This document shows, piece by piece, positions 8,840 through 18,302 of a stretch of DNA of 64,000 bases (position 1 is its first letter; every line of letters begins with the position of its first letter). A model generated the notes under the pieces. That model worked only from the letters and a program-made list of their open reading frames with translations. It searched no databases and was not told the DNA's origin. The stretch is from an uncultured Roseovarius sp. (lineage in GTDB: Bacteria > Pseudomonadota > Alphaproteobacteria > Rhodobacterales > Rhodobacteraceae). The DNA is taken from the NCBI GenBank assembly GCA_947497295.1, contig CANMFU010000003.1:434001-498000 (forward strand), in the 5' to 3' direction. Made by a program: the position numbers and the translations under genes.

Positions 8840-9424
8840 TCAGTTTACGTTTCTACCGGTTTCGTTGTCTTGCGCAAGTGCCGCCTGTTTTTCGGGCAGC
8901 TCGATCTCGTAAAATGTGTAGGACAGGGTGATGACCTTGGTATATTTCGCATCGCGATCTTTCACGATTGCCGGATCGACAAAGAACGTCACCGGCATAT
9001 CCACGCGCTCGCCCGGTTGCAGAACCTGTTCGGTAAAGCAAAAACATTCGATTTTCTCGAAAAATCCACCCGCCTCATAGGGCGTGACATTGTACGATGC
9101 CTGCCCGGCTACAGGGCGGTCAGTTGGATTATATGCTTCGAAGAATGCCAGCCCCGTCTCGCCGATGCGCAATTCCATCTCGCGCACTTCGGGCTTGAAT
9201 TCCCATGGCATATCTCGTGACAGGCTGCCGTCAAAGCGCACCTTGATCGTCTGATCCAAGATCTCGTCGGATCCCGCTGCGGCAACGCCGGTGACACCGC
9301 CAAAACCAGTGACGCGGCAGAACCAGTCGTAGAACGGCACCGATGCCCATGCCAGCGCGCCCATTGTCACCACTACCCCGACAAGCGTCAGGGCGGTACG
9401 CCGTGTATTGTCAGTTTTGGCCAT
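8840..9424 (-). CDS. ctaG: cytochrome c oxidase assembly protein CtaG (Cox11)
   Basis: CtaG/Cox11 delivers copper to the CuB site of subunit I. The product has 194 residues: one N-terminal membrane helix (about residues 10-30), then a periplasmic immunoglobulin-like domain. The copper-binding CFCF motif is at about residues 127-130 and a further conserved cysteine lies in [13 protein letters not shown] near residue 36. ATG 9424 is chosen over ATG 9436 because GGAG lies 6 bases before it. The first bases overlap the end of coxF, so the two are likely coupled. Confidence 0.95.
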   Translation of the reverse strand: MAKTDNTRRTALTLVGVVVTMGALAWASVPFYDWFCRVTGFGGVTGVAAAGSDEILDQTIKVRFDGSLSRDMPWEFKPEVREMELRIGETGLAFFEAYNPTDRPVAGQASYNVTPYEAGGFFEKIECFCFTEQVLQPGERVDMPVTFFVDPAIVKDRDAKYTKVITLSYTFYEIELPEKQAALAQDNETGRNVN

Positions 9425-9587
9425 AACCTGCTCCATTGTTCACGTCCGGAAGCGTAAACTCATCCTGAGTGACTTTGGCCACGGTCAGGCCAAAAATCAA
9501 TGCAACGAATGCAGCCAGAACCAGCCCCAACCCCAGATTGCGGCTGAAACGGCGTGTATGGATTTCGTGCTGTTTGGGAAAAGACAT
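9411..9587 (-). CDS. coxF: CoxF-like small membrane protein of the cytochrome oxidase operon
   Basis: This 58-residue protein begins [17 protein letters not shown] and has a single membrane helix (about residues 17-38) followed by a short outer tail. Its start overlaps the cyoE stop as TAATG and its end overlaps ctaG by 14 bases, so it is embedded between two assembly genes. A small gene called coxF occupies this slot in the Bradyrhizobium coxBAEFGC operon. Its biochemical role is unknown to me. Position and conserved arrangement, rather than sequence motifs, support the name. An alternative in-frame ATG four codons upstream would lie inside cyoE. Confidence 0.8.
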   Translation of the reverse strand: MSFPKQHEIHTRRFSRNLGLGLVLAAFVALIFGLTVAKVTQDEFTLPDVNNGAGYGQN

Positions 9588-10558
9588 TACAGGCTCCACG
9601 ATGTGAACGGTGCGATGTCCATGCCCCGAAACGTTGCGTCGATCAGAATCGCAACGAACAGGCCGAACAAGTAGTACAGCGAATGTCTGAACACTTTTTT
9701 CTCAGTGGCAAAGCCGTCAGCCTCTGCTGCGGCCTCGTCCCGCCGCCAGATAGTCCAGGCACCCCGCAGGAACAGCGCGTTGAGCAGCACGGCAGCGACC
9801 AGATAGGTCGGCCCCCCGATCGAGGTAAAAGCAAGCGCGAAGGACACCGGCAGCAGCATGATTGTATAGGCCAGAATATGGTTGCGGGTGACGCGGCGGC
9901 CATGGGTCGAGGTCAGCATCGGAACACCGGCTTCGTCGTAGTCAGACTTCATGAAAAGCGCCAGCGCCCAAAAATGCGGCGGCGTCCACGTAAAGATGAG
10001 GATGAACATCAGGACCGATTCGATTGAGACGCTGCCCGTCGCAGCCGCCCAGCCGATCATTGGTGGAAACGCCCCGGCAGCGCCGCCGATCACGATGTTC
10101 TGCGGTGTCCACCGCTTCAGCCACATCGAATAGATCACAACGTAGAAGAAAATCGTAAAGGCCAGCAGACCTGCTGCGACAAAATTCGTGGCAAGGCCCA
10201 GCATGACGACGGAAATGCCAGACAGCGCGATGCCAAACCCGAATGCCTCACCTTCAGCAATGCGGCCTGCGGGGATGGGACGGCTTTTGGTGCGCTTCAT
10301 GATGCGGTCAATATCGGCGTCCCACCACATGTTCAGCGCGCCCGAAGCACCGCCGCCGATGGCAATAAACAGGATCGCGGCGAAACCAACGATGGGATGC
10401 ACGGAAACGGGCGCCGCCAACAAACCGACCAGTGCGGTAAACACGACCAGCGACATGACGCGCGGCTTGAGCAGTGCGAAAAAATCGCCGAATCCGGCGT
10501 CTTTTGTCTGGCAATCCGGCGTTTGGATTGCGCTGGCATTCATGCTTGCATCGCTCAT
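9587..10558 (-). CDS. cyoE: protoheme IX farnesyltransferase (heme O synthase)
   Basis: This membrane prenyltransferase adds a farnesyl group to heme b to make heme O, the precursor of heme a for the aa3 oxidase. The 323-residue sequence has about nine membrane helices. The substrate-binding motif [19 protein letters not shown] at about residues 96-114 and the second aspartate region near [11 protein letters not shown] are both intact. GGAG lies 6 bases before the ATG. It follows ctaC after a 153-base gap and is coupled to coxF. Also known as ctaB. Confidence 0.97.
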   Translation of the reverse strand: MSDASMNASAIQTPDCQTKDAGFGDFFALLKPRVMSLVVFTALVGLLAAPVSVHPIVGFAAILFIAIGGGASGALNMWWDADIDRIMKRTKSRPIPAGRIAEGEAFGFGIALSGISVVMLGLATNFVAAGLLAFTIFFYVVIYSMWLKRWTPQNIVIGGAAGAFPPMIGWAAATGSVSIESVLMFILIFTWTPPHFWALALFMKSDYDEAGVPMLTSTHGRRVTRNHILAYTIMLLPVSFALAFTSIGGPTYLVAAVLLNALFLRGAWTIWRRDEAAAEADGFATEKKVFRHSLYYLFGLFVAILIDATFRGMDIAPFTSWSL

Positions 10559-10711
10559 GTTTGACTCCGCTTTCGGGCGTGCGCCCCTGTCATGTGGTCG
10601 TCAAGTATTCGTCTGACCCAGACCCGGATCATGCCGAACCATCAGGTCTGTCCAAATGCCGGAGCGCCCCCCTGCCTGCGCAAAAGGGGCGCGCCCGAAC
10701 TCGCAGCCCGC

Positions 10712-11587
10712 TCACTGCGCAGCAGCCACCTTGTAGGCTTGCGGCGCGGCCAGTCCGGCGTACTCTTCCTTGGCCTCCAGCAACCAGGCATCATAGGCCT
10801 CCTGGCTGACAACCTTGACGGTGATCGGCATATAGGCGTGATCCTTGCCGCACAGTTCGCTGCACTGGCCGAAATATACGCCTTCGCGCTCGGCCTTGAA
10901 CCATAGCTGTGCCAGGCGGCCGGGAACGGCGTCCTGTTTCACGCCAAAGGCGGGAATGGTCCAGCTGTGGATCACGTCGGCACCGGTCACCTGCATGACC
11001 ACGGTCTTGCCGATGGGCACGACGACGGCGGTGTCGGTCGCCAGCTTGAATTCGTCGCGGCTATAGCCAGCGGCTTCCAGTTCAGCGATGACCTCGTCAT
11101 TCAGAACCTTGCCTTCGCCGATCATGAAGGATTCAAAGCCGAAATCCTCATCGGTATACTCATACCCCCAGTACCACTGGTATCCCGTCACCTTGATGTT
11201 GATGTCGCCTTCGGGAATTTCCTGCTGCTTGAACAGAACTGGCAGTGAAAACGCGCCGATGAAAACCAAAATCACGATAGGCACGATCGTCCACGCCACC
11301 TCGATAGGCGAGTTATGCGTGAACTTGGCCGGATTCGGGTTTGCCCTTCGGTTAAATCGCAAGATGGCGTAGATCAGCAGCACCGTGACAAGCAGCGTGA
11401 TGGCCGTGATGATGACCAGCACCATACCGTCCAGCCAGAACAGATCGCTGGCCAGTTCCGTCGCCGCAGGTTGAAAACCCATTCCGCCTGGTGTCGGCGT
11501 GCCCACGATTTCAAGGTTGTCCTGCGCCATCGCAGGCAGGGCGGTTAGCGCGGCCATCGCCGCCATCAGTTTGGATTTGTATCGCAT
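10712..11587 (-). CDS. ctaC: cytochrome c oxidase subunit II
   Basis: This subunit carries the CuA centre that accepts electrons from cytochrome c. From ATG 11587 the product has 291 residues: a signal peptide ending near AMAQ (residue 22), two membrane helices (about residues 53-73 and 95-115), then a periplasmic cupredoxin domain. The CuA ligands are visible in VIHSWTIP and in [12 protein letters not shown]. The ATG is preferred over one 32 codons upstream because it begins a clean signal peptide. It heads the cta run and is divergent from tldD across a 244-base region containing an FNR-like box. Also called coxB. Confidence 0.97.
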   Translation of the reverse strand: MRYKSKLMAAMAALTALPAMAQDNLEIVGTPTPGGMGFQPAATELASDLFWLDGMVLVIITAITLLVTVLLIYAILRFNRRANPNPAKFTHNSPIEVAWTIVPIVILVFIGAFSLPVLFKQQEIPEGDINIKVTGYQWYWGYEYTDEDFGFESFMIGEGKVLNDEVIAELEAAGYSRDEFKLATDTAVVVPIGKTVVMQVTGADVIHSWTIPAFGVKQDAVPGRLAQLWFKAEREGVYFGQCSELCGKDHAYMPITVKVVSQEAYDAWLLEAKEEYAGLAAPQAYKVAAAQ

Positions 11588-11733
11588 AAGGCACCCTGAT
11601 CGGTTGAAGCGGACATGTCGTGGTCCGATGGATTGCGGCACATTAGGCTGCTCCCCCGTTGTATCTGATGTCGTTAAAACCATATTCTGAGACTACAGAC
11701 AAGAATGACGGTTGTGACAATCTGAACTTTACC

Positions 11734-11747
11734 CTGATTTAGATCAA
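11734..11747. promoter_or_regulatory. FNR/FnrL-like box in the ctaC-tldD divergent region
   Basis: On the minus strand the bases read TTGAT-CTAA-ATCAG, nine of ten matches to the TTGAT-N4-ATCAA FNR consensus. The site lies about 147 bases upstream of ctaC and 85 bases upstream of tldD. Oxygen-responsive control of the aa3 oxidase is biologically reasonable. No promoter hexamers were assigned with confidence, so which gene it serves is open. Confidence 0.45.
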
Positions 11748-11831
11748 ATTCTGTGGCGGTACAGTGCCGCAGCCAAAAAACAATGATCGGCGCACCGCGG
11801 TGTCGCCCCGAATCCCAAAGCAGGATCCCCA

Positions 11832-13253
11832 ATGCCCGACGCCCCATTTCGCCCGTTCGAGGATAATCTGGACAAGGATGCAGCGCTCTCGCAGCTGCGC
11901 CACGCCACAGGCGGCGCCGACGATGGCGAGCTGTTTCTGGAACGCACCCGCAGCGAAGCGCTGGTGTTCGATGATGGGCGCATAAAAACCGCCAGCTATG
12001 ATGCAGGTGAAGGCTTTGGTCTGCGCGCCGTGCGCGGCGAGGCGGTGGGATACGCCCACTCATCCGATATCAGCGAAGCGGCGCTGACACGCGCCGTCGA
12101 TACCGCGCGCCTTGCTGTCGGGGATGGTGGGGGCACTATGGCAGCGCCGCCGCAAGCCACCAACCGGCATCTCTATACCGACGATGATCCCATCGCCGGC
12201 GCCAGCTTCCCGGTCAAGATCGAGACGTTGCGCCAGATTGATGCTTTTGCCCGCGATCTGGATCCGCGTGTGGTGCAAGTTTCGGCCGTGATTTCAGCCT
12301 CCCTTCAAGAGGTCGAAATACTGCGCAGCGATGGTATCCATCTGCGAGACGTGCGCCCGATGACACGCGTCAACGTGTCAGTGATTGTCGAGGATGGCGG
12401 TCGCCGCGAATCCGGCACTGCCGGCGGCGGAGGCCGTGTGGGCCTCGATGGCCTGATTGATGCCGCCGATTGGCAGGCCAAAGCGCGCGAAGCGCTGCGA
12501 ATCGCTATCGTTAATCTTGCTGCCGTCCCCGCGCCCGCGGGTGTGATGGACGTCGTGCTTGGTTCCGGCTGGCCCGGCATCTTGCTGCACGAGGCTATCG
12601 GTCATGGGCTGGAGGGTGATTTCAACCGCAAAGGCGCATCGGCCTTCGCCGGGCTGATGGGGCAGCGCATTGCCGCGAAGGGCGTGACAGTGCTGGACGA
12701 TGGCACGATCCCGGATCGGCGCGGCTCGATCACCATCGACGACGAGGGCACGCCATCGCGCCGGAACGTGCTGATCGAAGACGGTATCCTGGTCGGTCTC
12801 ATGCAGGACCGCCAGAACGCACGATTGATGGGCGTCGAGGCGACAGGCAATGGCCGACGCGAAAGCCATGCCCATGTTCCCATGCCACGCATGACCAATA
12901 CCTACATGCTGGGCGGTGATACAGCGCCCGGTGATATCGTCGCGGACCTCAAGGATGGCATCTACGCCGTGGGCTTTGGCGGCGGTCAGGTGGATATCAC
13001 CAACGGCAAGTTCGTCTTCTCCTGCACCGAAGCGTATCGCGTGCAGAACGGCAAGATTGGCGCGCCCGTCAAAGGCGCCACGTTGATCGGGGACGGCGCA
13101 ACCGCGCTGCAACAGATCCGCGCCTTGGGCAATGACATGGCGCTGGACCCCGGCATGGGCAATTGCGGCAAGGCAGGCCAGTGGGTGCCGGTGGGCGTTG
13201 GTCAGCCGACCGTCATGATCGGCGGGCTGACGGTGGGCGGTTCAGGGGGCTGA
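11832..13253 (+). CDS. tldD: metalloprotease TldD
   Basis: TldD forms a heterodimer with TldE (PmbA) that degrades unfolded peptides and processes some modified peptides. The 473-residue product has the zinc motif HEAIGHGLEGD beginning at residue 253 (HExxxH form). The downstream C-terminal segment contains FSCTEAYRVQNGKIG and ends in GGLTVGGSGG, both typical. AGGA precedes the ATG by about 6 bases. The partner gene pmbA is not in the window. It is divergent from ctaC, an arrangement I recall as usual in Rhodobacterales. Confidence 0.95.
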   Translation: MPDAPFRPFEDNLDKDAALSQLRHATGGADDGELFLERTRSEALVFDDGRIKTASYDAGEGFGLRAVRGEAVGYAHSSDISEAALTRAVDTARLAVGDGGGTMAAPPQATNRHLYTDDDPIAGASFPVKIETLRQIDAFARDLDPRVVQVSAVISASLQEVEILRSDGIHLRDVRPMTRVNVSVIVEDGGRRESGTAGGGGRVGLDGLIDAADWQAKAREALRIAIVNLAAVPAPAGVMDVVLGSGWPGILLHEAIGHGLEGDFNRKGASAFAGLMGQRIAAKGVTVLDDGTIPDRRGSITIDDEGTPSRRNVLIEDGILVGLMQDRQNARLMGVEATGNGRRESHAHVPMPRMTNTYMLGGDTAPGDIVADLKDGIYAVGFGGGQVDITNGKFVFSCTEAYRVQNGKIGAPVKGATLIGDGATALQQIRALGNDMALDPGMGNCGKAGQWVPVGVGQPTVMIGGLTVGGSGG

Positions 13254-13414
13254 CGTGCGGACTGCTCGGGCGGTGGCCTTGTCTGCGAGTGGGGGATTTG
13301 GGTATTTGAACCAAGAAAAAACACTGGTGACATTGTAAATGTGGTGTCGGCTTTTGTGGCCCATATAAACGTTCTTAATTTCGCCCCGCTCGTATGACTG
13401 CTTTCAGGATGTGG

Positions 13415-13433
13415 TTTACCGCCTGTTAACCAT
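13415..13433 (+). promoter_or_regulatory. CtrA-like box upstream of dprA
   Basis: The sequence TTTA-N7-TTAAC (13415-13430) differs by one base from the full CtrA consensus TTAA-N7-TTAAC. Its right half continues as TTAACCAT (13426-13433), the known eight-base CtrA half site. It ends 40 bases before the dprA start. In related bacteria CtrA controls competence and gene-transfer-agent recipient genes including dprA. Confidence 0.55.
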
Positions 13434-13473
13434 CCGTGCGCTACACCTGATTCTGCAAGCAGATGGAGCCACG

Positions 13474-14619
13474 ATGTCTGAGGAAACACATCCTTCCACT
13501 CACCCCCCACTCCCACCCACCACGGAAGATGATCGGGTATCGTGGCTTCGTCTCTTGCGATCGCGGCGCGTTGGCGTTGCGACCTTTTATCGCCTGTTGG
13601 CGGAGCATGGCACGGCGCAAGCCGCGCTAGTCGCACTGCCCGACGTCGCGCGGGCGGCAGGGATCAACGATTACAGCCCCTGCCCCGAAGGCGTTGTTCT
13701 GGCCGAAATGCGCGCGGCGCGCATGGCGCAGGCGCAAATGATCTGCGTGACTGACCCGCTCTACCCAGATGCGCTGCGCGACATTTCCGATCCGCCCCCC
13801 ATTCTGTGGGCCGTGGGCGATATCGGCGCACTGGCACGGCCCAAGGTTGCCATGGTCGGCGCGCGCAATGCGTCCTCGCTGGGAACGCGGATGGCGCGGG
13901 CATTGGCAACCGAGCTATCCAAGGCCGGGTATGTCATCGTATCCGGCCTTGCACGCGGCATCGATACTGCTGCACATGCCGCCACAATTGAAGGTGGGTC
14001 CATCGCGGTGATGGCCGGCGGCGTCGATGTCCTCTATCCGGCCGAGAACGCAAAGCTGGCCGGCGAAATCCTGCGCTGCGGCGTGCGCCTCTCTGAAATG
14101 CCGATGGGCACTCAGCCACAAGCGCGCCATTTTCCGCGCCGCAACCGGATCATCAGCGGCCTTGCCGGCGCTGTTGTCGTGGTCGAGGCCGCAGCAAAGT
14201 CAGGCTCGCTCATTACCGCGCGCAACGCACTGGACCAAGGCCGCGAAGTGCTGGCGGTTCCCGGCCACCCATTCGATGCACGCGCGGCAGGGTGCAACAT
14301 GCTGATCCGCGACGGCGCGCGCCTGATACGAAGTGCCGAGGATGTGATCGAGGCGTTGCCGTCTACCGAGGCTACTCAGCCCGACCTGCCTCTGACAACA
14401 CCTATCCCCGCAGCACCGCCCGAACGTCGCGGCCTGCAAGAGACCGCAGACCTGCATACCCGCATTCTCGGCCGTCTTGGACCGTCACCACTTGCAGAAG
14501 ATCAGCTGATCCGCGATCTGAACACGCCCGCGCGTGCCGTTGCCCCTGCCCTCATCGATCTGGAACTGGACGGGCGCATTCGCAGGCAGGCAGGCGGGCT
14601 GCTGTCACTGGCGGAGTGA
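13474..14619 (+). CDS. dprA: DNA-processing protein DprA
   Basis: DprA binds incoming single-stranded DNA during natural transformation and loads RecA. The 381-residue product has the Rossmann-like DprA core with VGARNASSLGTRMA, VIVSGLARGIDTAAH, an FPRRNRIISGL segment and the AKSGSLITARNALDQGR segment. A C-terminal winged helix follows (about residues 325-380, ILGRLGPSPLAEDQLI). ATG 13474 is preceded by GGAG and avoids a 21-residue extension. A near-perfect CtrA box lies just upstream. topA follows in the same direction after 111 bases, a common pairing. Confidence 0.95.
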   Translation: MSEETHPSTHPPLPPTTEDDRVSWLRLLRSRRVGVATFYRLLAEHGTAQAALVALPDVARAAGINDYSPCPEGVVLAEMRAARMAQAQMICVTDPLYPDALRDISDPPPILWAVGDIGALARPKVAMVGARNASSLGTRMARALATELSKAGYVIVSGLARGIDTAAHAATIEGGSIAVMAGGVDVLYPAENAKLAGEILRCGVRLSEMPMGTQPQARHFPRRNRIISGLAGAVVVVEAAAKSGSLITARNALDQGREVLAVPGHPFDARAAGCNMLIRDGARLIRSAEDVIEALPSTEATQPDLPLTTPIPAAPPERRGLQETADLHTRILGRLGPSPLAEDQLIRDLNTPARAVAPALIDLELDGRIRRQAGGLLSLAE

Positions 14620-14730
14620 CCGTCCTGAGCGCGGCGCAATAACGGCATCCACGGCAGCGCATTGACAATTCCTATTGCGCCCCCACATGGTGCGCCGCCA
14701 TAAGAGCCGCCCCGAGTGGAGAGGAATTTC

Positions 14731-17454
14731 ATGCCCGTCGTCGTCGTCGAATCCCCGGCCAAGGCCAAGACAATCAACAAGTATCTCGGCCCGGGGTATA
14801 CCGTGCTGGCGTCCTACGGTCACGTGCGCGACCTGCCGCCCAAGGACGGCTCGGTCGACCCCGACAACAGCTTTGACATGAAGTGGGAGATCGGCGCCGA
14901 CAGCCGTAAACATGTCAAGGCAATCGCCGACGCGCTGGCAGATGACAACGCGCTGATCCTCGCGACCGACCCCGACCGCGAGGGCGAGGCGATCAGCTGG
15001 CATCTGGAAGAGGCGCTGCGAAAACGCAAGGCGATCAAGAAAGACACACCGGTCAGCCGCGTTGTTTTCAACGCCATCACCAAGGCCGCCGTGACCGAGG
15101 CGATGGCCAATCCAAGGCAGGTCGACGCGCCGCTGGTCGAGGCATATCTCGCCCGCCGCGCGCTGGATTATCTGGTCGGCTTCAACCTCAGCCCGGTTCT
15201 GTGGCGCAAACTACCCGGCGCGAAATCAGCCGGGCGCGTGCAGTCCGTCTGCCTGCGCCTGATCGTTGAGCGCGAGATGGAGATTGAAGCCTTCAACGCT
15301 CGCGAATATTGGACAGTCAAGGCGCTGCTAGCCACGCCGCGCGGTCACGAGTACGAGGCGCGTTTGACGACTTTGGCTGGCAAAAAACTGGACAAGTTTG
15401 ATCTGGCAAACGCCACGCAGGCCGAAATGGCTGTGCAGGCCGTATCAAGCCGCGCACTGAGCGTCACTTCCGTCGAAGCGAAACCAGCCAGTCGGAACCC
15501 GTCGGCCCCGTTCATGACGTCAACGCTGCAGCAGGAGGCCAGCCGCAAATTCGGCATGGGCGCGCGCCAAACGATGAGCGCGGCACAGCGCCTGTATGAA
15601 GCTGGCCACATTACCTATATGCGAACCGACGGCATTGATATGGCGCCCGAGGCCGTGACCGCTGCCCGCGATGCCATCGCCGAGCGGTACGGCAAGGAAT
15701 ACGTCCCCTCTTCACCTCGTATCTACAAGAACAAGGCGAAGAACGCGCAGGAAGCGCATGAATGTATCCGCCCCACCGAAATGACCCGCGATGCTGCCGC
15801 GCTGAAAATCACCGACCGCGATCAGGCCCGACTCTATGATCTGATCTGGAAGCGCACGCTGGCATGCCAGATGGAAGGCGCGCGGCTGGAACGCACCACC
15901 GTCGAGATCGGCAGCGCGGACGGTCAGGTCGGGCTGCGTGCGACCGGGCAGGTCGTGTTGTTCGACGGGTTTCTGCGCGTCTATGAGGAAGGCCGAGACG
16001 ATGTGGCCGATGAAGGCGATGATGCGCGCCTGCCGCAGATTACCGAGGGAGACGCTGCGGCATTTGGCAAATCAGGGCTGAAGGCGCAATTCGCCAAAGC
16101 TGACAAATCTGAAAGCGTCGTCGAAGACAGCGCGCAGGGCATGGCCCACCATGCCAGTGCCATCCTGTCGGACAACGCCGCGGTGCTGGGACTGCAATCC
16201 CACACCCAGCCACCGCCGCGCTATACGGAGGCGACGCTGGTCAAGCGCATGGAGGAGCTCGGCATCGGCCGCCCCTCGACTTATGCCAGCATTGTGACCA
16301 CGATTCAGGACCGCGAATATGTCCGCAAGGACGGCAATCGCCTGATCCCGGAGGACAAGGGGCGGATCGTCACAGTCTTCCTGCTCAATTTCTTTAAACA
16401 ATATGTCGGATACGAATTCACCGCCAATCTTGAGGAAGAGCTGGACCATGTCAGCGCCGGTGAGGCCGACTGGAAGGATATCCTGACCCGTTTCTGGCGC
16501 GACTTTTCCGCCGCCATCGCTGACACGTCCGAATTGCGCATCTCTGAAGTCCTGGATGTGTTGGACGATGCGCTTGCGCCCACGCTCTATCCGCCGCGCG
16601 AGGATGGGACGGATCCGCGTGTCTGCCCACTATGCGGTGAGGGCAAGCTGCATCTCAAAACGTCGAAATCGGGCGGTTTCGTAGGCTGCGGCAACTATCC
16701 CGAGTGCCGCTATACCCGCCCGATAGGAGCCGATGCCGCCGAGGCAGGCGACCGCGTCCTGGGCGAGGATGAGGGCGACGAGATCAGCCTGCGTTCGGGC
16801 CGCTTTGGCCCCTATGTCCAGCGCGGCGAAGCGACAGAAGAGAACAAGAAACCGCCGCGCGCGTCCCTGCCAAAAGGCTGGACACCTGACGCGATGGATC
16901 TGGAAAAGGCGCTGACGCTGCTCAGCTTGCCGCGCGAAGTGGGCGCCCATCCCGACGACGGCGAACTGATCGAGGCGGGAATCGGGCGCTATGGCCCGTT
17001 CGTCAAACATGGCAAGCTGTATGCAAATCTCAAGGAAGTGGACGAAGTTTTCACCATTGGCATGAACCGCGCGGTAGAGGTTCTGGCGTTGAAGCTGGCC
17101 AGCAGGGGTGCGGGCCGCGCTGCGGCTGCACCGCTCAAGGAATTGGGCGAACATCCCACAAGTGGCGGCGCAATCAACGTCATGGAAGGTCGCTATGGCC
17201 CCTACGTCAAGTGGGAAAAGATCAACGCAACCCTGCCCAAAGGAACAGAACCCGACGATGTGACGATCGACATGGCTGTCGAGCTGATTGCGCAAAAGGC
17301 CGCGAAAACGGGCAAAGGCGGCGCGAAGAAAAAGGCGCCAGCCAAAAAGGCAGCAGCCAAGAAACCAGCCGCAAAAAAGGCCGCCGCGAAAAAGCCAGCG
17401 GCGAAGAAGGCGGCGGCAAAAAAACCGGCGGCCAAGAAATCCGCCGCAGAATAA
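14731..17454 (+). CDS. topA: DNA topoisomerase I
   Basis: This type IA topoisomerase relaxes negative supercoils. The 907-residue product has the Toprim domain at the N-terminus (VVVESPAKAKT, and DPDREGEAI near residue 84), the catalytic tyrosine Tyr296 in ITYMRTDG, and one four-cysteine zinc ribbon near residue 632 (CPLCGEGK to GCGNYPEC). Two further topo-C repeats with GRYGPYVK-like motifs follow. It ends in a tail of about 45 residues made of KKA/KKPAA repeats, like histone H1. ATG 14731 is preceded by GAGAGG; five residues upstream from an earlier ATG are omitted. Confidence 0.97.
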   Translation: MPVVVVESPAKAKTINKYLGPGYTVLASYGHVRDLPPKDGSVDPDNSFDMKWEIGADSRKHVKAIADALADDNALILATDPDREGEAISWHLEEALRKRKAIKKDTPVSRVVFNAITKAAVTEAMANPRQVDAPLVEAYLARRALDYLVGFNLSPVLWRKLPGAKSAGRVQSVCLRLIVEREMEIEAFNAREYWTVKALLATPRGHEYEARLTTLAGKKLDKFDLANATQAEMAVQAVSSRALSVTSVEAKPASRNPSAPFMTSTLQQEASRKFGMGARQTMSAAQRLYEAGHITYMRTDGIDMAPEAVTAARDAIAERYGKEYVPSSPRIYKNKAKNAQEAHECIRPTEMTRDAAALKITDRDQARLYDLIWKRTLACQMEGARLERTTVEIGSADGQVGLRATGQVVLFDGFLRVYEEGRDDVADEGDDARLPQITEGDAAAFGKSGLKAQFAKADKSESVVEDSAQGMAHHASAILSDNAAVLGLQSHTQPPPRYTEATLVKRMEELGIGRPSTYASIVTTIQDREYVRKDGNRLIPEDKGRIVTVFLLNFFKQYVGYEFTANLEEELDHVSAGEADWKDILTRFWRDFSAAIADTSELRISEVLDVLDDALAPTLYPPREDGTDPRVCPLCGEGKLHLKTSKSGGFVGCGNYPECRYTRPIGADAAEAGDRVLGEDEGDEISLRSGRFGPYVQRGEATEENKKPPRASLPKGWTPDAMDLEKALTLLSLPREVGAHPDDGELIEAGIGRYGPFVKHGKLYANLKEVDEVFTIGMNRAVEVLALKLASRGAGRAAAAPLKELGEHPTSGGAINVMEGRYGPYVKWEKINATLPKGTEPDDVTIDMAVELIAQKAAKTGKGGAKKKAPAKKAAAKKPAAKKAAAKKPAAKKAAAKKPAAKKSAAE
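17318..17451 (+). repeat. lysine/alanine-rich repeat tail of topA
   Basis: The last 134 coding bases of topA consist of imperfect units encoding AAKKPAAKK and AAAKK, with codons varied among units (AAA/AAG, GCC/GCG/GCA). The tail is strongly basic and resembles histone H1. Similar tails are known on some bacterial topoisomerases and DNA-binding proteins. The unit number is likely to vary between strains. Confidence 0.75.
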
Positions 17455-17615
17455 CCTAAGGCGAATGCAACACCAATCCGGGGCGCAAATCAGCTATGTG
17501 CCTCGGACCGCCTGCCCAAGCTACACGGCATTGTTATTGGAACCCATCTCGCTCAGTCAGCATTTAGGCTGTAAGGGTGCACCGTTGCGCCCGCCAGAAT
17601 GAGAGGATTCGCGCC

Positions 17616-18182
17616 ATGACCGATATCAAATTCAACCGCCGTGCCGCCTTGGCCGGGGGGGCAGCTGCCTTTGTAACACTGGCCACACCTGGAATATTGC
17701 GCGCTCAGGTAGACGGAGCGCGCCGTAACGCATCAAGCTTTGTTACCCAGAATTGGCAGGATCACTTCGACTCGCTCGGCTCGGGCGCGATCGTCTGCGA
17801 CACCACGTCCCGTGCGCTGCACTACTGGAATTCGGACGCGACCGATTACCGCGTCTATCCTACGTCTGTGCCCATGACCGATGACCTGACGCGCACCGGA
17901 TATACCAAGATCGTGCGCAAAAAGGTCGGGCCTGACTGGACCCCGACGTCGAATATGAAAGCCGCCAATCCTGATCTTCCCGATTACATGCCGCCCGGCC
18001 CTGATAATCCTTTGGGTACGCACGCCATGTATCTGACATGGCCTGCCTACCTGATCCACGGGACGCATGACACGCGCAAGATCGGGCGTAAATCGTCGTC
18101 AGGCTGCATCGGCCTGTACAACGCCAAGATCGAAGAGCTGTTCGCAGTGACCCCCATTGGGACCCAAGTGCGTATCATTTGA
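17616..18182 (+). CDS. L,D-transpeptidase, YkuD family
   Basis: YkuD enzymes make 3-3 peptidoglycan cross-links or attach lipoproteins to the wall. The 188-residue product starts with FNRRAALAGGAAAF, an arginine pair followed by a hydrophobic run ending near LRAQ, which looks like a Tat signal. The catalytic domain has LIHGTHD near residue 148 and the catalytic Cys164 in RKSSSGCIGLYN. The usual threonine or histidine before the Gly-Cys is serine here, a known variant. GAGAGGA precedes the ATG by about 9 bases. It is flanked by topA and the CoA-transferase genes, with no operon link obvious. Confidence 0.9.
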   Translation: MTDIKFNRRAALAGGAAAFVTLATPGILRAQVDGARRNASSFVTQNWQDHFDSLGSGAIVCDTTSRALHYWNSDATDYRVYPTSVPMTDDLTRTGYTKIVRKKVGPDWTPTSNMKAANPDLPDYMPPGPDNPLGTHAMYLTWPAYLIHGTHDTRKIGRKSSSGCIGLYNAKIEELFAVTPIGTQVRII

Positions 18183-18302
18183 CGGTCGCGGCCGCGCGAT
18201 AGGTAGTAATCCCTACGCGGGCCCTTGCGGCGGTGGAAGCATTGACTTTTGCCGCCGCCCTGCCCCACAACCATGGTAATCAAGCCATATTGGGGGTTTT
18301 CA

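Noticed and set aside
17318..17451. Repeated AAG/AAA-GCC units as a possible CRISPR or minisatellite
   Set aside because: They are in frame at the end of topA, encode a Lys/Ala/Pro tail, and lack unique spacers.
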